From Gammaproteobacteria bacterium (GTDB lineage: Bacteria; Pseudomonadota; Gammaproteobacteria; SZUA-140): DNA of 56,881 nt. The DNA lies in assembly GCA_020845975.1 (NCBI GenBank), contig JADLET010000122.1, forward strand, positions 1 through 56,881. The letters are read 5' to 3'. The notes below the pieces were generated by a model. That model ran no database searches, was not told where the DNA came from, and was given only the letters and a program-made list of their open reading frames with translations. Below, piece after piece: positions 1 to 12,200 of the stretch. The translations under genes and the position numbers were made by a program. Each line of letters opens with the position of its first letter. Position 1 is the first letter of the stretch.

Positions 1-62
1 ATATCCGGGCTACGGGTTTCCCTTTCGACATCATCCCCGCTCGGCGGTAATGACACCGGCAA

Positions 63-160
63 CAACATGTAGCCCGGATAAAGGCGCACAGCGCCGGCAT
101 CCGGGAGGCGTGGTCCACTTCCCCCCGGATGCCGCTGCGCTGTATCCGGGCTACATGTTG
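63..160. repeat. REP-like long palindrome at the 3' end of the HI0933-family gene
   Basis: A perfect 18-base inverted repeat pairs 63-80 with 143-160. Inside it the arms remain partly complementary (GC-rich GGCATCCGGG against CCCGGATGCC), so the whole unit can fold as one long stem with a loop near 106-122. The sequence style (GTAGCCCGGATAAGGCG-like) is that of the REP elements common in gammaproteobacterial intergenic DNA. The right arm covers the stop codon of the leftward gene at 151-153, so the element ends inside that gene. A further partial copy (ATATCCGGGCTACGGG) opens the window. It could act as a transcription terminator or an mRNA 3'-end stabiliser; that role is inferred. Confidence 0.75.
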
Positions 161-1413
161 ATCTTCGATTGCGCATCGAGCCACGCCAGCGCGCCGCGAC
201 CGGCGGCATGCCCGCTGGCGAAACAGGCGGTGAGCAGATAACCGCCCGTTGGCGCCTCCCAGTCCAGCATCTCCCCGGCGCAGAACACCCCGGGCATTTC
301 GCGAATCATCAGGCCTTCGTCCAGCGCATCGAAATCGACACCGCCCGCGGTGCTGATCGCCTCGGCCAGCGGGCGCGTTGCATTCAGACGCAGCGGCAGG
401 GCCTTGATCGCCGCCGCCAGCCGTTCGGGCTCGGCGAAATCCGCCGCCGAGACATACTCGCGCAACAGCCCCGCTTTCACGCCATCGATCCCCAGCACTC
501 GGCGCAGATGATTCGCCATCGATTTCGAGCCGCGCGGCCGGCTCAGCGCCTCGATCACTCGCGACGGTTCGCGGTCGGGCGTCAGATCGAGCTGGATCGT
601 TACGGCGCCGTCCGCCGCGATGGCATCGCGCAGGGGCGCTGACAATGCATAGATCAGGCCGCCCTCCACGCCGCCGGCGGTGATGATGAACTCGCCCCGG
701 CGCCGGTGCGTGACGCCCGCCGGGTCGGTGAACGTCAGGACGACCGACTTGAGCGGCTGTCCGGCAAAACGCTCGCTGAAATACGCGCCCCAGGCGACAT
801 CGAAGCCGCAGTTCGCCGGCCTGAGCGGCATCACCGCCACGCCGCGCGCCCCCAATACGCTCACCCAGGATGCATCGGAACCCAGTTGCGGCCAGCTCCC
901 GCCGCCGAGCGCCAGCACCACTGCGTCGGCACGTGCGGCATGCACGCCCTGCGGCGTATCGAACAGCAGCGCGCCCTCATCATTCCAGCCGCGCCAGCGA
1001 TGGCGCACATGGATGCGCACCCCGGCGCCGCGCATGCGGTGCAGCCAGGCGCGCAGCAGCGGCGCCGCCTTCATCTCCGCGGGAAACACGCGGCCGGATG
1101 AACCGACGAAGGTCTCGATGCCGAGCCCGTGCGCCCAGGCGCACAAGGCTTCCGGCCCGAAGGCCTCGAGCAGCGGTTCGATTCGCGCGCGCCGCGTCCC
1201 GTAACGACCCAGGAACGCCTCGAGCGCCTCGGCATGCGTCAGGTTCAACCCGCCCTTGCCGGCCAGCAGGAACTTGCGTCCCACCGACGGCATGGCATCA
1301 AACAGCTCGACGCGCATCCCGCCCGCGCCCAGCACCTCCGCCGCCATGAGCCCGGCGGGACCGCCGCCGATCACGGCGACCAGGGGAGAGGAAGGCAAGG
1401 AGGCAGAGGGCAT
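151..1413 (-). CDS. HI0933/YhiN-family FAD-dependent flavoprotein
   Basis: This is a predicted NAD(P)/FAD-dependent oxidoreductase of the HI0933-like family, substrate unknown. The N-terminus has a Rossmann FAD-binding motif (GGGPAGLMAAEVL, about residues 15-27 from the chosen start), followed by the family's GRKFLLAGKGGLNLTH segment, which is diagnostic. Near the C-terminus, PGVFCAGEMLDWEAPTGGY is the second conserved FAD-contact region. The open frame extends upstream to 1590, but homologous sequence begins just after the ATG at 1411-1413, so I chose that start (420 residues). The last residues and the stop codon come from a REP-like palindrome. It is divergent from the SDR gene that starts at 1541. 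Family assignment is firm; function is not known. Confidence 0.88.
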   Translation of the reverse strand: MPSASLPSSPLVAVIGGGPAGLMAAEVLGAGGMRVELFDAMPSVGRKFLLAGKGGLNLTHAEALEAFLGRYGTRRARIEPLLEAFGPEALCAWAHGLGIETFVGSSGRVFPAEMKAAPLLRAWLHRMRGAGVRIHVRHRWRGWNDEGALLFDTPQGVHAARADAVVLALGGGSWPQLGSDASWVSVLGARGVAVMPLRPANCGFDVAWGAYFSERFAGQPLKSVVLTFTDPAGVTHRRRGEFIITAGGVEGGLIYALSAPLRDAIAADGAVTIQLDLTPDREPSRVIEALSRPRGSKSMANHLRRVLGIDGVKAGLLREYVSAADFAEPERLAAAIKALPLRLNATRPLAEAISTAGGVDFDALDEGLMIREMPGVFCAGEMLDWEAPTGGYLLTACFASGHAAGRGALAWLDAQSKINM

Positions 1414-1540
1414 GGATTCGACTCGACAGAGATGATGATGCGGCAGACTACCACATCCCGCCGGGAAAGCCCTCCGCCCGCCGATATGACAGCTCCGCGA
1501 CAGACACGGAAATTGCGCTTTTCCGCGCGGACACGTATTA

Positions 1541-2302
1541 ATGGACGACATCATGAAAACGATGACATCGGAACATACCGCCCTCACCATTCTCGGCGTC
1601 GGCTATGTCGGCCAGGCCCTGCTGCGGCACTTCCCGACCGCGGCCCCGACGCGCCGCCGGGCGCTGCCGCCGGCCAGTGCGACATTCGATCTGCACAACC
1701 CTGACACCTGGGACAACCCGCCACTCGCGGGCCGCACGGTGGTGTGGACCTTTCCCGCCGAACCGCTCGCACACGTACAGGCCTTTCATGCGGCGCGCCT
1801 GAAGGACGCCGCCGGCCTCATCGTGCTCGGCAGCACCTCGGCGTATCGACTCGCTGATGAGGCATCCTCATCGGACCTCACCGTAACCGAAGAATCGCCG
1901 CTGGACATGAATCAGCCGCGCGTACAGGGCGAGGAGTGGCTGCGCGAACGCGGCGCGACGGTACTGCGACTGGCCGGCATCATCGGACCGGGGCGCGATC
2001 CCGTTGGCTGGCTGCGGAAGGGACTTATCAGGGACGGCGCGAAGCTGGTCAACCTGATCCACGTCGACGACATCGTCGCGGTAATCGCTCATCTGCTGGC
2101 CCACCCGCAGCCGGGCGCACGCATCAGCGTCGCCAACGGCGAGCCCCTGCCCTGGCGCGAGCTGGTCGCACGGTTCAAACACGATGGCCGGCTGCCCGGG
2201 GATTTCGTCCTGGCGGAGAGTCAGGCGGGCGCCTGCGGAAAACGGGTGGACGCACAGAGGCTGCGCCGCCTGCTGCCCGAACATCAATTCATGAGCCCCT
2301 GA
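1541..2302 (+). CDS. Atypical SDR (NAD-dependent epimerase/dehydratase-like) protein
   Basis: This 253-residue protein has a nucleotide-binding glycine motif near the N-terminus (GVGYVGQALL, around residue 20) and the short extended-SDR layout seen in YeeZ-like proteins: a GSTSAYR segment in place of the usual catalytic strand, EESPLDMNQPRVQGEEWL, then RLAGIIGPGR and a NLIHVDDIV motif typical of extended SDRs. A classical YxxxK catalytic pair is not obvious. An alternative ATG at 1553 gives a slightly shorter protein, and neither start has a strong ribosome site. It is divergent from the flavoprotein gene, with about 125 bases between them that must hold both promoters. The substrate is unknown. 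Confidence 0.8.
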   Translation: MDDIMKTMTSEHTALTILGVGYVGQALLRHFPTAAPTRRRALPPASATFDLHNPDTWDNPPLAGRTVVWTFPAEPLAHVQAFHAARLKDAAGLIVLGSTSAYRLADEASSSDLTVTEESPLDMNQPRVQGEEWLRERGATVLRLAGIIGPGRDPVGWLRKGLIRDGAKLVNLIHVDDIVAVIAHLLAHPQPGARISVANGEPLPWRELVARFKHDGRLPGDFVLAESQAGACGKRVDAQRLRRLLPEHQFMSP

Positions 2303-2526
2303 CTACAGTCTCCGAACCTTAAATACCGTTCAACAGGCGGATTGAAGGACATCAAGGCCGCCGCGCGGACCTGGCCGTAATTCCCGCGCAGGGGAATCCC
2401 GCATCGTGGTTCTCAACGAAATACAGTCACCGGGTTCCCGCCTGCGCGGGGATGATGGAGGATACTTCACCTGTCACCGGGTGTGTAACAGGATCCCAAC
2501 CGGAATGCGGGTCATCCCCGACCCGA
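2303..2526. repeat. Cluster of short imperfect repeats, no gene seen
   Basis: The space between the SDR gene and the convergent DUF2798 gene holds several imperfect copies of an intergenic motif of the form TTCCCGC(C/G)TGCGCGGGGA. One copy lies near 2381-2403, one near 2435-2457, and an inverted partial one lies near 2505-2522. Such motifs are common gammaproteobacterial dispersed repeats and can fold into hairpins at the ends of convergent genes. No credible reading frame is present. Confidence 0.5.
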
Positions 2527-2799
2527 TTACGGCGTCTCGACCAGCAGCCGGGTCAGGGCACGTACAATCGGCAGGACCAGCAGCACGGCCGGAAAGGCGA
2601 TCATCCAGGACCAGCTCCACGCCCCGACCCAGGCATGCAGCAGGCCATGGGTCATGCCCATGCCATGCAGCGTACTCACAAAGGAAACGATGCCGCTCAT
2701 TAAGAGGGACAGCAGGAACGGCATGACGATGCCGGTATAGCGCGCCGGCAGCTTGCGCAGGCCGAAGACGGATCGGGAAGGGCTCTGTCCGGATTCCAT
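2527..2799 (-). CDS. DUF2798-family small membrane protein
   Basis: This is a 90-residue protein with two predicted transmembrane helices, one at about 25-47 (IVMPFLLSLLMSGIVSFVST) and one at about 57-80. It matches the layout of DUF2798 proteins, which are two-helix inner-membrane proteins of unknown role with a polar first helix containing an MSxxVSxVS-like motif. A GGAG ribosome site lies five bases upstream of the ATG at 2797-2799. The gene follows tadA on the same strand but about 75 bases separate them, so co-transcription is possible and not proven. Confidence 0.72.
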   Translation of the reverse strand: MESGQSPSRSVFGLRKLPARYTGIVMPFLLSLLMSGIVSFVSTLHGMGMTHGLLHAWVGAWSWSWMIAFPAVLLVLPIVRALTRLLVETP

Positions 2800-2874
2800 G
2801 ACATCTCCATGAATCGCGGCGCCACAAGGCCGCGGGTCGATACACTCATATAGTTCCGCCCGGCGGCGGGGATT

Positions 2875-3402
<528 letters not shown>

Positions 3403-3451
3403 TCAGCCGCGGTATCCAGGGAGAATTGACGCCGGTGAGCCCATCCCCCAC

Positions 3452-4300
3452 TCAACGCAGCAACAGCACGGGAGTCTGCGCGTTGCGGATCACAGCGGTG
3501 GTAGTGCTGCCGACCAGAAAGCGGCGGATCACCGAATGACCATAGGCGCCCATGACGATGATGTCGATATTCTCCTCACCGCGGTAATCGCACAGCGTTT
3601 TCTCGACATCGCCCTGCCGGAGGACAGCGGTGACCGCGAAACCCGCCGACGCCAGGGCCTGCCTGGCCCAGTCGAGCTGCTCCCGGCTGGCCGAGTCGCC
3701 TGGGCCGACCAGCACCACATGGCAGGGCAACCCGCGAAACAGCGGACTGCCGGCGACCATGTCCACCGCCTTGCGGGTCGTCTGGCTGCCGTCGAAGGCG
3801 ATCATGACGCGCTCCGGTTTCCTGTACGTTGGTGGACACACCAGCATCGGTCGATGCAGGCTGCGCACCAGGGTTTCGAGCCGGCTGCCCACGTGCGCAC
3901 CCAGGTTCTCGTCATGCTTGCCGAGCACCAGCAGGCGCGTGTCCTGCTCGATGGCCTGCAGGGATTCCAGCAGGTCGCCGTGACGCTGGTGCATGACGGG
4001 GGCGCTGACGCCGTCGGCGAGCGCGCGCTGCCGCGCGGTCTCGAGCAGGATGCGCCCCTGCTCCAGGGCGAGTCTGCCGCGCCTTTCATCCAAGTCCGCC
4101 AGCTCCCGCAGCAGGGTCTCGCGGCTCCCGAGACCAATGTTGCCACTGAGATTGCTCTGTACCGGGTAGACCGACTTGTCGAGGATATGCAGCAGCATGA
4201 GCGTCGCCCCCAGCCGCAAACTGCTCCAGGCGGCGTAGTCGCAGACCGCTGTGGAAACTTCGGTGCCGTCGATACAGGCGATGACATTGGTCTTGCTCAT
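3452..4300 (-). CDS. Tandem universal stress protein (UspA family)
   Basis: This is a 282-residue protein made of two Usp domains, roughly residues 1-145 and 150-282. The second half keeps the ATP-binding signature GAYGHSVIRRFLVGST, fitting the G-2X-G-9X-G(S/T) rule; the first half has a degenerate version (LGKHDENLGAHVGS). It starts 18 bases after the stop codon of the SulP transporter gene and is almost certainly co-transcribed with it. SulP-UspA pairs are frequent in proteobacteria, and the Usp protein is thought to modulate transport or stress response. The C-terminus ends in QTPVLLLR, typical of the family. Confidence 0.9.
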   Translation of the reverse strand: MSKTNVIACIDGTEVSTAVCDYAAWSSLRLGATLMLLHILDKSVYPVQSNLSGNIGLGSRETLLRELADLDERRGRLALEQGRILLETARQRALADGVSAPVMHQRHGDLLESLQAIEQDTRLLVLGKHDENLGAHVGSRLETLVRSLHRPMLVCPPTYRKPERVMIAFDGSQTTRKAVDMVAGSPLFRGLPCHVVLVGPGDSASREQLDWARQALASAGFAVTAVLRQGDVEKTLCDYRGEENIDIIVMGAYGHSVIRRFLVGSTTTAVIRNAQTPVLLLR

Positions 4301-4318
4301 GGCGCTCCCATCCCCCGG

Positions 4319-5809
4319 TCAGTGACCCATTAATTTATCCACCGCGTCCGGCTTGTCGTGCACGGCGAACTTGTCGACGATGGTCGCGCTGGCCTCGTTG
4401 AGGCCGATGAGCTCCACCTCGGTTCCCTCGCGGCGGAACTTGATGACCACCTTGTCCAGCGCCGCCACGGCGGTAATATCCCAGAAATGCGCCTGGGTCA
4501 GCTCGATGACGACCTTGTCCAGCGCCTCCTTGAAATCGAAGTACTCCACGAACTTCTCCGCCGAGGCGAAGAATACCTGGCCGACCACCTGATAGGTGCG
4601 CATGGCGCCATCGTCACTCAACCGCGAGGTGACATGCTTGTACTGGGCGACCTTGTTGGCGAAGAACATCGCCGCCAGCAATACGCCCACGAACACGCCC
4701 CAGGCCAGGTTGTGGGTAGCAACCACCACGATCACGGTGGTAATCATGACCAGGCTGGTGCTCTTGGGGTGGGTCTTAAGATTGCGCAGGGATTCCCAGC
4801 TGAATGTGCCGATGGAGACCATGATCATCACGGCGACCAGCGCCGCCATCGGGATCTGCCCCACCCATTCGCCGAGGAAAACCACCATGATGAGCAGGAA
4901 GACGCCGGCCGTCAGGGTGGAAAGCCGCGTACGTCCTCCGGATTTTACGTTGATCACCGACTGGCCGATCATCGCGCAGCCCGCCATGCCGCCCAGCAGG
5001 CCGGAGGCAATGTTGGCCACGCCCTGTCCCTTGCACTCGCGATTCTTGTCGCTGCCCGAATCGGTCAGGTCGTCGATGATGGTCGCCGTCATCAGCGACT
5101 CCAGCAGGCCTACCATCGCCAGTGACACGGAATACGGAAAGATGATCGCCAGGGTCTCGAGGTTCAGCGGCACCTCGGGAAAGAGGAAGACCGGCAGGGT
5201 ATCGGGCAGCTCGCCCATATCGCCCACGGTGCGGATATCCAGATCCAGGAACATGGCGATAGCCGTCATCACCACGATGGTGACCAGCGGTGAAGGCACA
5301 GCCTTGGTGATATAGGGAAAGAGATAAATGATCGCCAGACCGCAGGCGGTCATGGCATAGACATGCCAGGTTACCCCGATAGTATTGGGGTTCAGCTCCG
5401 GCAGCTGCGCCATGAAGATGAGGATGGCGAGCGCGTTGACGAAGCCGGTGACCACCGAACGCGACACGAAGCGCATCAGCGAACCCATCCTGAGATACCC
5501 CGCCAGGATTTGCAGCACGCCGGTGAGCAGGGTGGCGGCCAGCAGGTATTGCAGACCATGCTCCTTGACCAGCGTCACCATCAGCAGGGCCATGGCGCCG
5601 GTGGCGGCGGAGATCATGCCAGGGCGGCCGCCGACGAAGGCGATGACCACGGCAATACAGAACGAGGCATAAAGGCCCACCTTGGGATCCACCCCCGCGA
5701 TCGCCGAAAAGGCGATCGCCTCGGGAATCAGGGCCAGGGCGACGACGAGACCGGCGAGCAGGTCGCCACGGATATTGGTGAACCACTGGGTACGAATGGA
5801 GTGGAGCAT
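4319..5809 (-). CDS. SulP-family inorganic anion transporter with STAS domain
   Basis: This inner-membrane anion transporter (sulfate- or bicarbonate-type, not distinguishable here) has about 496 residues from the ATG at 5807-5809, which has an AGGAA ribosome site. A longer frame to 5860 has no homology-like sequence, so I rejected it. The membrane part begins with [18 protein letters not shown] and [11 protein letters not shown], both SulP hallmarks, and shows 10 or more hydrophobic segments. The last hundred or so residues form a cytoplasmic STAS domain ([21 protein letters not shown], then [11 protein letters not shown]). The downstream universal stress gene is in the same operon. Confidence 0.92.
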   Translation of the reverse strand: MLHSIRTQWFTNIRGDLLAGLVVALALIPEAIAFSAIAGVDPKVGLYASFCIAVVIAFVGGRPGMISAATGAMALLMVTLVKEHGLQYLLAATLLTGVLQILAGYLRMGSLMRFVSRSVVTGFVNALAILIFMAQLPELNPNTIGVTWHVYAMTACGLAIIYLFPYITKAVPSPLVTIVVMTAIAMFLDLDIRTVGDMGELPDTLPVFLFPEVPLNLETLAIIFPYSVSLAMVGLLESLMTATIIDDLTDSGSDKNRECKGQGVANIASGLLGGMAGCAMIGQSVINVKSGGRTRLSTLTAGVFLLIMVVFLGEWVGQIPMAALVAVMIMVSIGTFSWESLRNLKTHPKSTSLVMITTVIVVVATHNLAWGVFVGVLLAAMFFANKVAQYKHVTSRLSDDGAMRTYQVVGQVFFASAEKFVEYFDFKEALDKVVIELTQAHFWDITAVAALDKVVIKFRREGTEVELIGLNEASATIVDKFAVHDKPDAVDKLMGH

Positions 5810-6235
5810 GATAAATTTCCTGTCAAACAAAACGGCCATGCCCCGCGCGGCGGGTAGCATGGATGCACAAGCGAGACGATACGGCTGGACGCGCCGATGA
5901 GGGCGTTATGGCGGAGTGATCGACTGCCGGGATCTAATCATGTCCAAGGGAGATTTCGGGGCCAGACTTTCCAGCCAGAGCAAAAAGGGGGCTTATAGTG
6001 ACACATGCCGGAGCACGAATCCACCCGCGCCGATCGAGGACACGGCGGATATGTGAATCCGGGACGCCGTCTCGCCTGCCCGCCGGGCTTCCCTGCGCGG
6101 CCGGGACAATCGCCGTAACTGCGGTTATCACGGTGGCGGACGCCCTGCGCCATGCCCCGCTGCCGCGGGGCATCCATCCATGACGGCGTGCTCATCGCCC
6201 CGTCAGGTCCCCGGAACGATTGCGCCGATTGGCAG
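5810..6235. other. Intergenic stretch between the SulP and TpsA genes, with one hairpin
   Basis: No convincing gene is present; the short frames here overlap in several registers and look random. The stretch must hold the promoter of the leftward SulP operon, near 5810-5950, and the 3' end of the tpsA transcript. A perfect 9-base inverted repeat (6152-6160 with 6165-6173, loop TGCC) sits about 65 bases past the tpsA stop codon. It lacks a following T-run on the minus strand, so it is at best a weak or Rho-assisted terminator. Confidence 0.5.
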
Positions 6236-9200
6236 TTATTCCCCCTCTTCCTGAAAGACCACCGCCGTGATGGCGCTGAGCTTCACATCCAGACGCCGAT
6301 CCGCAATTGCCACTGCAAGCAGCAGGATGTGCCGCTCGTCATAGGCCTGCCTGATCGCGGCGGGTACGCTCACGATCAGCACACCGTCAGACGTGAAGCT
6401 CACCTTCAACTGACTGACCGTGGAATCGGGCAGGTCCACCGGCGCCGTCGTGGTGCGTACGCCGCCTTCTCCAAGGCTGAACTGCTCGCTCACCGGGCTC
6501 GTGCCGGTCGGCGTGGCGGTCCCGCGATCGCCCTGTTGTGTCACCACGAACTGTTCGACCGGTATCATCGCCTCGCCTTCCTGCCGGAACAGCGGGATCG
6601 TCGCCTCGACAGACTCGCCTTCCGCCGCGCCCGCACCCGCCCCGCCCGCGCCATGCGTCAGCGTGGCCGTATCGCCGTCGATTCCCAGCCTGACCAGGAA
6701 TGCCTGGCCAGGACCCGACGCGTCGGTTCCGGCGGCGGTGTCCGCGCCCGGGTCTGTTCCACCCGCACCGGATCCGGCACCGGCGCCCGTCTCGAACAAG
6801 GACGGCGGGTTGAAAGGATCATGGCCTCCACTGCCACCCGTCATGCCAGCGCTGTCCGTCCCGGGAGCGACCGACGGGATGACGGGCGGCTTCTCTGCGC
6901 TGTTGATGTCCGCCGTGGTGATCAGCTGCGCATCGATGGCGTAGTTGTCCATGTCGAGTCCGGCCAGTTGCAGCCCCGCCACCGTCACCGTCTTGCCGAT
7001 GCCGGGATTCGGATCGGCGAAGCTCGCGCTGACATTGCCCTCGTCCAGCGCCACCGTGTCGCCGGCGATCACGCCCTCGAGCGTTCCGTAGCTGTCGATC
7101 AGGGCGCTGGTGTCGCCGTCGTAGGTCTTGTCCTGAGCGGTCAGGCCCGTCAATGAGACTTCCTTCGGCGTGATCTCGCCGTTGCTGTTGGCCTGGTAGC
7201 TGACGTCGTAGTTGTCGCCGCCATTGCCGTCGTTCACCGTCACCCCGGACACCGTCACGGTCTTGCCGGTCCCGGCGTTGCGGGTATCGAAGGTGAAGGT
7301 GCCGCCGTCCAGAGCGTCCGCGCCGTACAGTTGCGTCCCTCCGGTGACGATCGCCGTGCCGGAAGCAGTAGTCGTGCGGTCGTATCCCTTGATTACATCG
7401 GTCGTGCTGATCACCAGCGCGGCCGGCGTGATGTCGGCCGTGGAGGCTCCGGTGGCCGAGGCCAGGACATAATTTCCGGCATCAGTCCCGGAAAGGCTGG
7501 CGCCTGCCACGCTCACTGCCTTGTCGGCGCCGACGTTTCGATCGGCGAAGCTGACGGTCCTGCTGATGGAGAGCGCATCGCCCGACACGCGGTCGTCGCT
7601 GGTCGTCACCGTGGCGTCAGTCGTGCCGTCATACACCCGGTCCACACCGGTATAGCCGACGTTCAGCGTCCGGACGGTGATGTCCGCCGTGGTGCTTCCG
7701 GTGGCGCTCGCCAGCACATAGTTGCCGGCATCCGTCCCGGAGAGGCTGGCGCCGCTGACGTTCACGGTCTTGCCCGTGTCGACATTCTTGTCGACGTAGG
7801 CGGCGCTGCGATCAATGGTCAGCGCATCGCCCGACACGCGGTCGTCACTGGTCGTCACCGTGGCGTCGGTCGTGCCGTCATACACCCGGTCCACGCCGGT
7901 GTAGCCGACGTTCAGCGTCCGGACGGTGATGTCCGCCGTGGTGCTGGCCTGGTCGGTGATGGTGTAGTTGCCAAGGTCATCGCCGCTGTAGCTGCTGGCA
8001 AGCGTTACAGTCTTGCCAGCAGCTACATTCTTGTCGGAGAAGGTACCCGTCGCGTCGACAGTGAGGTCATCGCCGGACACCAGGTCGTCAAAAACCGCGC
8101 CGCTGACATCGATAACCGCATCTGTAGTGCCGTCGTAGACCCTGTCATCGGCGGTGATGCCCGAAACCGTTACGGCCCTGGCCGTGATGTCGGCGCTTGT
8201 GCCGGCGCTGCCGGAGACCAGGATGTAGTTCCCCGCATCGGCGCCCAGCAGGTCAAACCCGGTGAAGGTAATTGCCTTGCTGACGCCCACATTCTTGTCG
8301 GCGAACCCGGTCACGGCGCCCGTGTCGAGATCGACCGTGTCACCTCCGACCACGCCTGTCAGCGTCGGGGTGACACCAGAGAGATCGATATCCGTGGTGC
8401 CATCATAGACCCTGCTGCCCTGCCCTTGCAGGTCGAGGCCAAGGGATTTCGGTGTGACGTCCGCTGTAGTGCTGGCCTGGTCGGTGAAGAGATAGTTGCC
8501 GGCGTCCGCGCCACTGTAACTGCTGGACAGTGTAACGGTCTTGCCCGCGCCGACGTTCTTGTCGTCGAAGACGCCTGTTGCGCTGACGCCGAGATCATCG
8601 CCATCCACCATGCCGGTGAAGATCGCGGCGCCGGAATCGGCCACCGCATCCGTGCCGCCGTCATAGGCCTTGTTGATTCCGGTGATTCCACTGACAACAA
8701 TCGCCAGCGGAGTGATGTCGGCCGTGGCGCTCGCGGTAGCGCTGGCCTGCACGTAGTTGCCGGCATCTGTGCCGCTGAGACTGGCCCCGGTGACATCGAT
8801 CGTCTTGCCCGCGCCGACGTTCTTGTCGGTGAAGGCCGCGTCCTGACTGACGGTGAGCACATCGCCCAGCACGCGATCATCGGTCGTCAGGACGGTTGCC
8901 GTCGTATCGCCGTCATACACCTTGTCCTGGCCGATGTAGTTGACTCCCAGCGTGCGTGCGGTGATATCGGCGGTCGCGGCGCCGGTGGTGCTGGCCAACA
9001 CGTAGTTGCCCGCGTCGGCGCCTCCGAGGCTGGCGCCACTCACATCGATCGACTTGCCCGCGCCGACATTCTTGTCCTCAAAGGCAGCCGTCTCGCTGAT
9101 GCTCAGATCATCGCCCGCCACACGGTCATCGCTGGTCGTCACCGTCGCATCGGTCGTGCCGTCATAGACGCGGTCCACGCCCGTGTACCCCACAGTCAGC

Positions 9201-12200
9201 GTGCGGACGGTGACCTCGCCCACATCGCCCGTGGCGGTAGCACTGGCCATCTCATAACCATAGACCGTGACCGCGCCGTTGCCTGCGCCGGTAAGGCTCA
9301 CGCCCGTGGCGGTGACCGTCTTGTCCGTGGCGACATTTTTATCATCGTAGCTGGCCGCCGGGGGCGTGGCGAAGGTGACGGTGTCGCCGTCCACTTCGCC
9401 GCTGGCGGTGAGATCCCCCGCCAACACCTCGGCATCCGTCGTGCCGTCATAGACCTTGCTGACAGCTCCGGTGATGCTGGCCGTAATCGTCGGCGCCAGC
9501 GTATAGAGGAAGCCGTTGCCAGTACCCAGCACCGTGCTGATGCCGTAATTCGCGTTGTACTGCTTGAAATCGTGGTTCATTCCGCCGCGATTATCATCAG
9601 CGGGATCGCCCGACCAGACCAGCCAGCGACCGTTGACGGCCGACAAGGCCGAGGCGCCGGCATTATTGGTGAAGGTATCGCCCGCCACAGAGATCGCATC
9701 GCCTGCGCCGCTCGCGGCGAGTGTCGCGTTGCTGCCCAGAACCACGCCGGAACCGGCGGTCGGGCCTTCGTTGACAACACTGATCTCACCCGCGGTGATC
9801 GCGCCTTCCACGGTGATATCGCCGCTGCCCGGGTTGGTCTTTCCATCACCATCCTGCAACAGGATCGTCACGACGCCAGTGCCGGCATCGATGTCGACCC
9901 CATCGTCGATGGCCACCACCGCCGGGCCGGCGTCGCGATCCGCATCCACCACCCCATCGCTGAGCGGGGTGTTGGCTGACAGATTGACTCCTCCGTTGTC
10001 CGTGACAATGTTCGCATTGACCAGTATGGAACGGCCGGCCATCAGATTCAGACTGCCGCCGCTGCCCGAGGGATTGTCGGCGACGATGGCGCTGTTGACC
10101 GTAATGTCGTTTGAAGCCTGCAGGGTGACGTTGGTCCCGGCGGAAATCTGGTCGGCCACATCGTCGGCCACCACGGTCACTGTCTGACCATTCAGGACGC
10201 CGTAGCTCGATCCATCGCCCAGCGTCGGATTCGAGGTGCTGATGAAAAGATATACCGCGCCGCTGCCGCTCGACGTGTTGCCACTGCCATCATCCAGCGG
10301 CGCCCCCGCCGCCAGCCGGAATCCGGAACCATTGAGCGATACCGACTGCCCGAAGCGGTCATTGGCCTCCAGAGCGGTGATGTCCACATCACTGCCGCTG
10401 GCGTATCCCTTGCCCAGGTTCAGGATCAGCGCGCCGCCGGAGAAGCTGCTGTCGGTGAAGCTGAACAGATAGACCGCCCCGCTGTTATTCACCGCGTTGC
10501 CGCTGCCATCGTCCAGCGGCGCGCCCACCGCCAGCCGGTCGCCCGCGGCATTGAGCGAGACCGCCCCGCCAAAGTTGTCGCTCCCCTCCAGCGTCGAGAC
10601 GTCCACGTCATCGCCGCTGGTGTATCCCCTGCCGAGCACCGCCTTCTGCTCGGCGCCGGAGAAACTGGTGTCCGTGAAGCTGAACAGATAGACCGCCCCG
10701 CCGTTGGCCACCGTATCGGCGCTGCCATCGTCCAGCGGCACGCCCACCGCCAGCCGGTCACCCGCGGCATTGAGTGAGATCGACTGGCCGAAATTGTCAG
10801 TGGCCCCCAGCGTCGAGACATCCAGGTTCTTGCCGCCGCTGTAGTCCCTGCCCAGGGTCGACTCCAGCGTCGCGCCGGTGAAGCTGTCGTCGCTGAAACT
10901 GAACAGGTACACCGCGCCGCTGTCGCTCACCGCATTGCCGCTGCCATCGTCACCAAGCGCTCCGACCGCCAGCCGGTCGCCCGCGGCATTGAGCGAAACC
11001 GAACCGCCGAAACTGTCCGTCGTCGCCAGCGCCGGGACATCCAGGTTCTTGTCGCCGCTGTAACCTTTGCCCAGGACCGCTTCCTGCGCGCCACCAGAGA
11101 AGTCATCGTCGGTGAAGCTGAACAGGTACACCGCGCCACTGCCGTTTGTCGTATTGCCGCTGCCATCGTCCTGGTGCGCACCCACCGCCAGCCGATCACC
11201 CGCCGCATTGAGGGAGACCGCGGAACCGAACTGATCGGTCGCCTCCAGTGTCGAGACGTTCAGGTTCTTGCCGCCGCTGTAACCCCTGCCCGCCGTCGCT
11301 TCCAGAGCGCCGCCGGAGAAGCTGTCATCGGTGAAGCTGAACAGGTGCACCGCGCCGGTGGAGTCCGTTGTATTGATGTTGCCGTCATCCCCAATCGCGC
11401 CCACCGCCAGCCGGTCCCCGGCCGCGTTGAGCGAGACTGACTGACCGAAATTGTCATTCGCACCCAGCCCCGACACACTCAGGTCATTGTCACCACTGCT
11501 ATAGGCGATTCCCATGATGGCGGCATAGGTCCAGATCTCGGCGTCACCGATGACGATGTCCTTGGGGTCCAGCAGCAAATGGCCGTCACCCACCTTCACG
11601 CCGGAGAGTGCGGCCTGGCGCAGTTCGCCCGCGGATGAAATCTCCACCGTGCCGCCCGTGGCGCCGGTGGCGTCGATGCCGCCGAGGAATGTGGTCTGCC
11701 CGTCGGACCACACCACCGCCGTTCCGCCCTCACCCGCGCCGCCGCTCACATCGATGGCGGCGGCATCATTCACGAAGGTCTGATTGGCATTGCCGATGTC
11801 CGCGCTGTCACCCCAGCGCGAGACGAAGCTCTCGGTATATTCCCTGGCGGTATCGGGTGTCTTGCCGCCCTGGAATGCGCCGCCGATTCGCACTCGTCCG
11901 CCATTGTCGCCACCCGTGGCGCTGACCTGCGTCGAGAACAGGCGTACATCGTCGGCGCTGATGTCGATGCGGCCACCGTCACCCTGTTCACCGTCGGCCG
12001 AATAGCGGCCCGAGCTGACAAACTGGCTGCCGCCATCCACGTGGACCTGTCCGCCGTCGGCCCGGCCGCTGGCGTTGGTATTGCCCGAAGTGCTTTCAAT
12101 GATGCGTCCGGCGCTGTAATTGATGATGCCGCCGTCACCGCTGACGCCTTTGGCATGCACCCGGCCGGCCAGGGACAACAGGCCTTCGCCGTGAATGTCG

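Noticed and set aside
7331-9979. Plus-strand open frame of 882 codons opposite tpsA.
   Set aside because: It is antisense to the YDG repeat region and exists because the repeats share codon bias; it has no domain, no ribosome site and a skewed composition.
7080-11510. Regularly spaced repeats that could suggest a CRISPR array.
   Set aside because: Units of about 220 and 250 bases are in frame, encode conserved protein motifs and vary at third positions, as expected of protein repeats.
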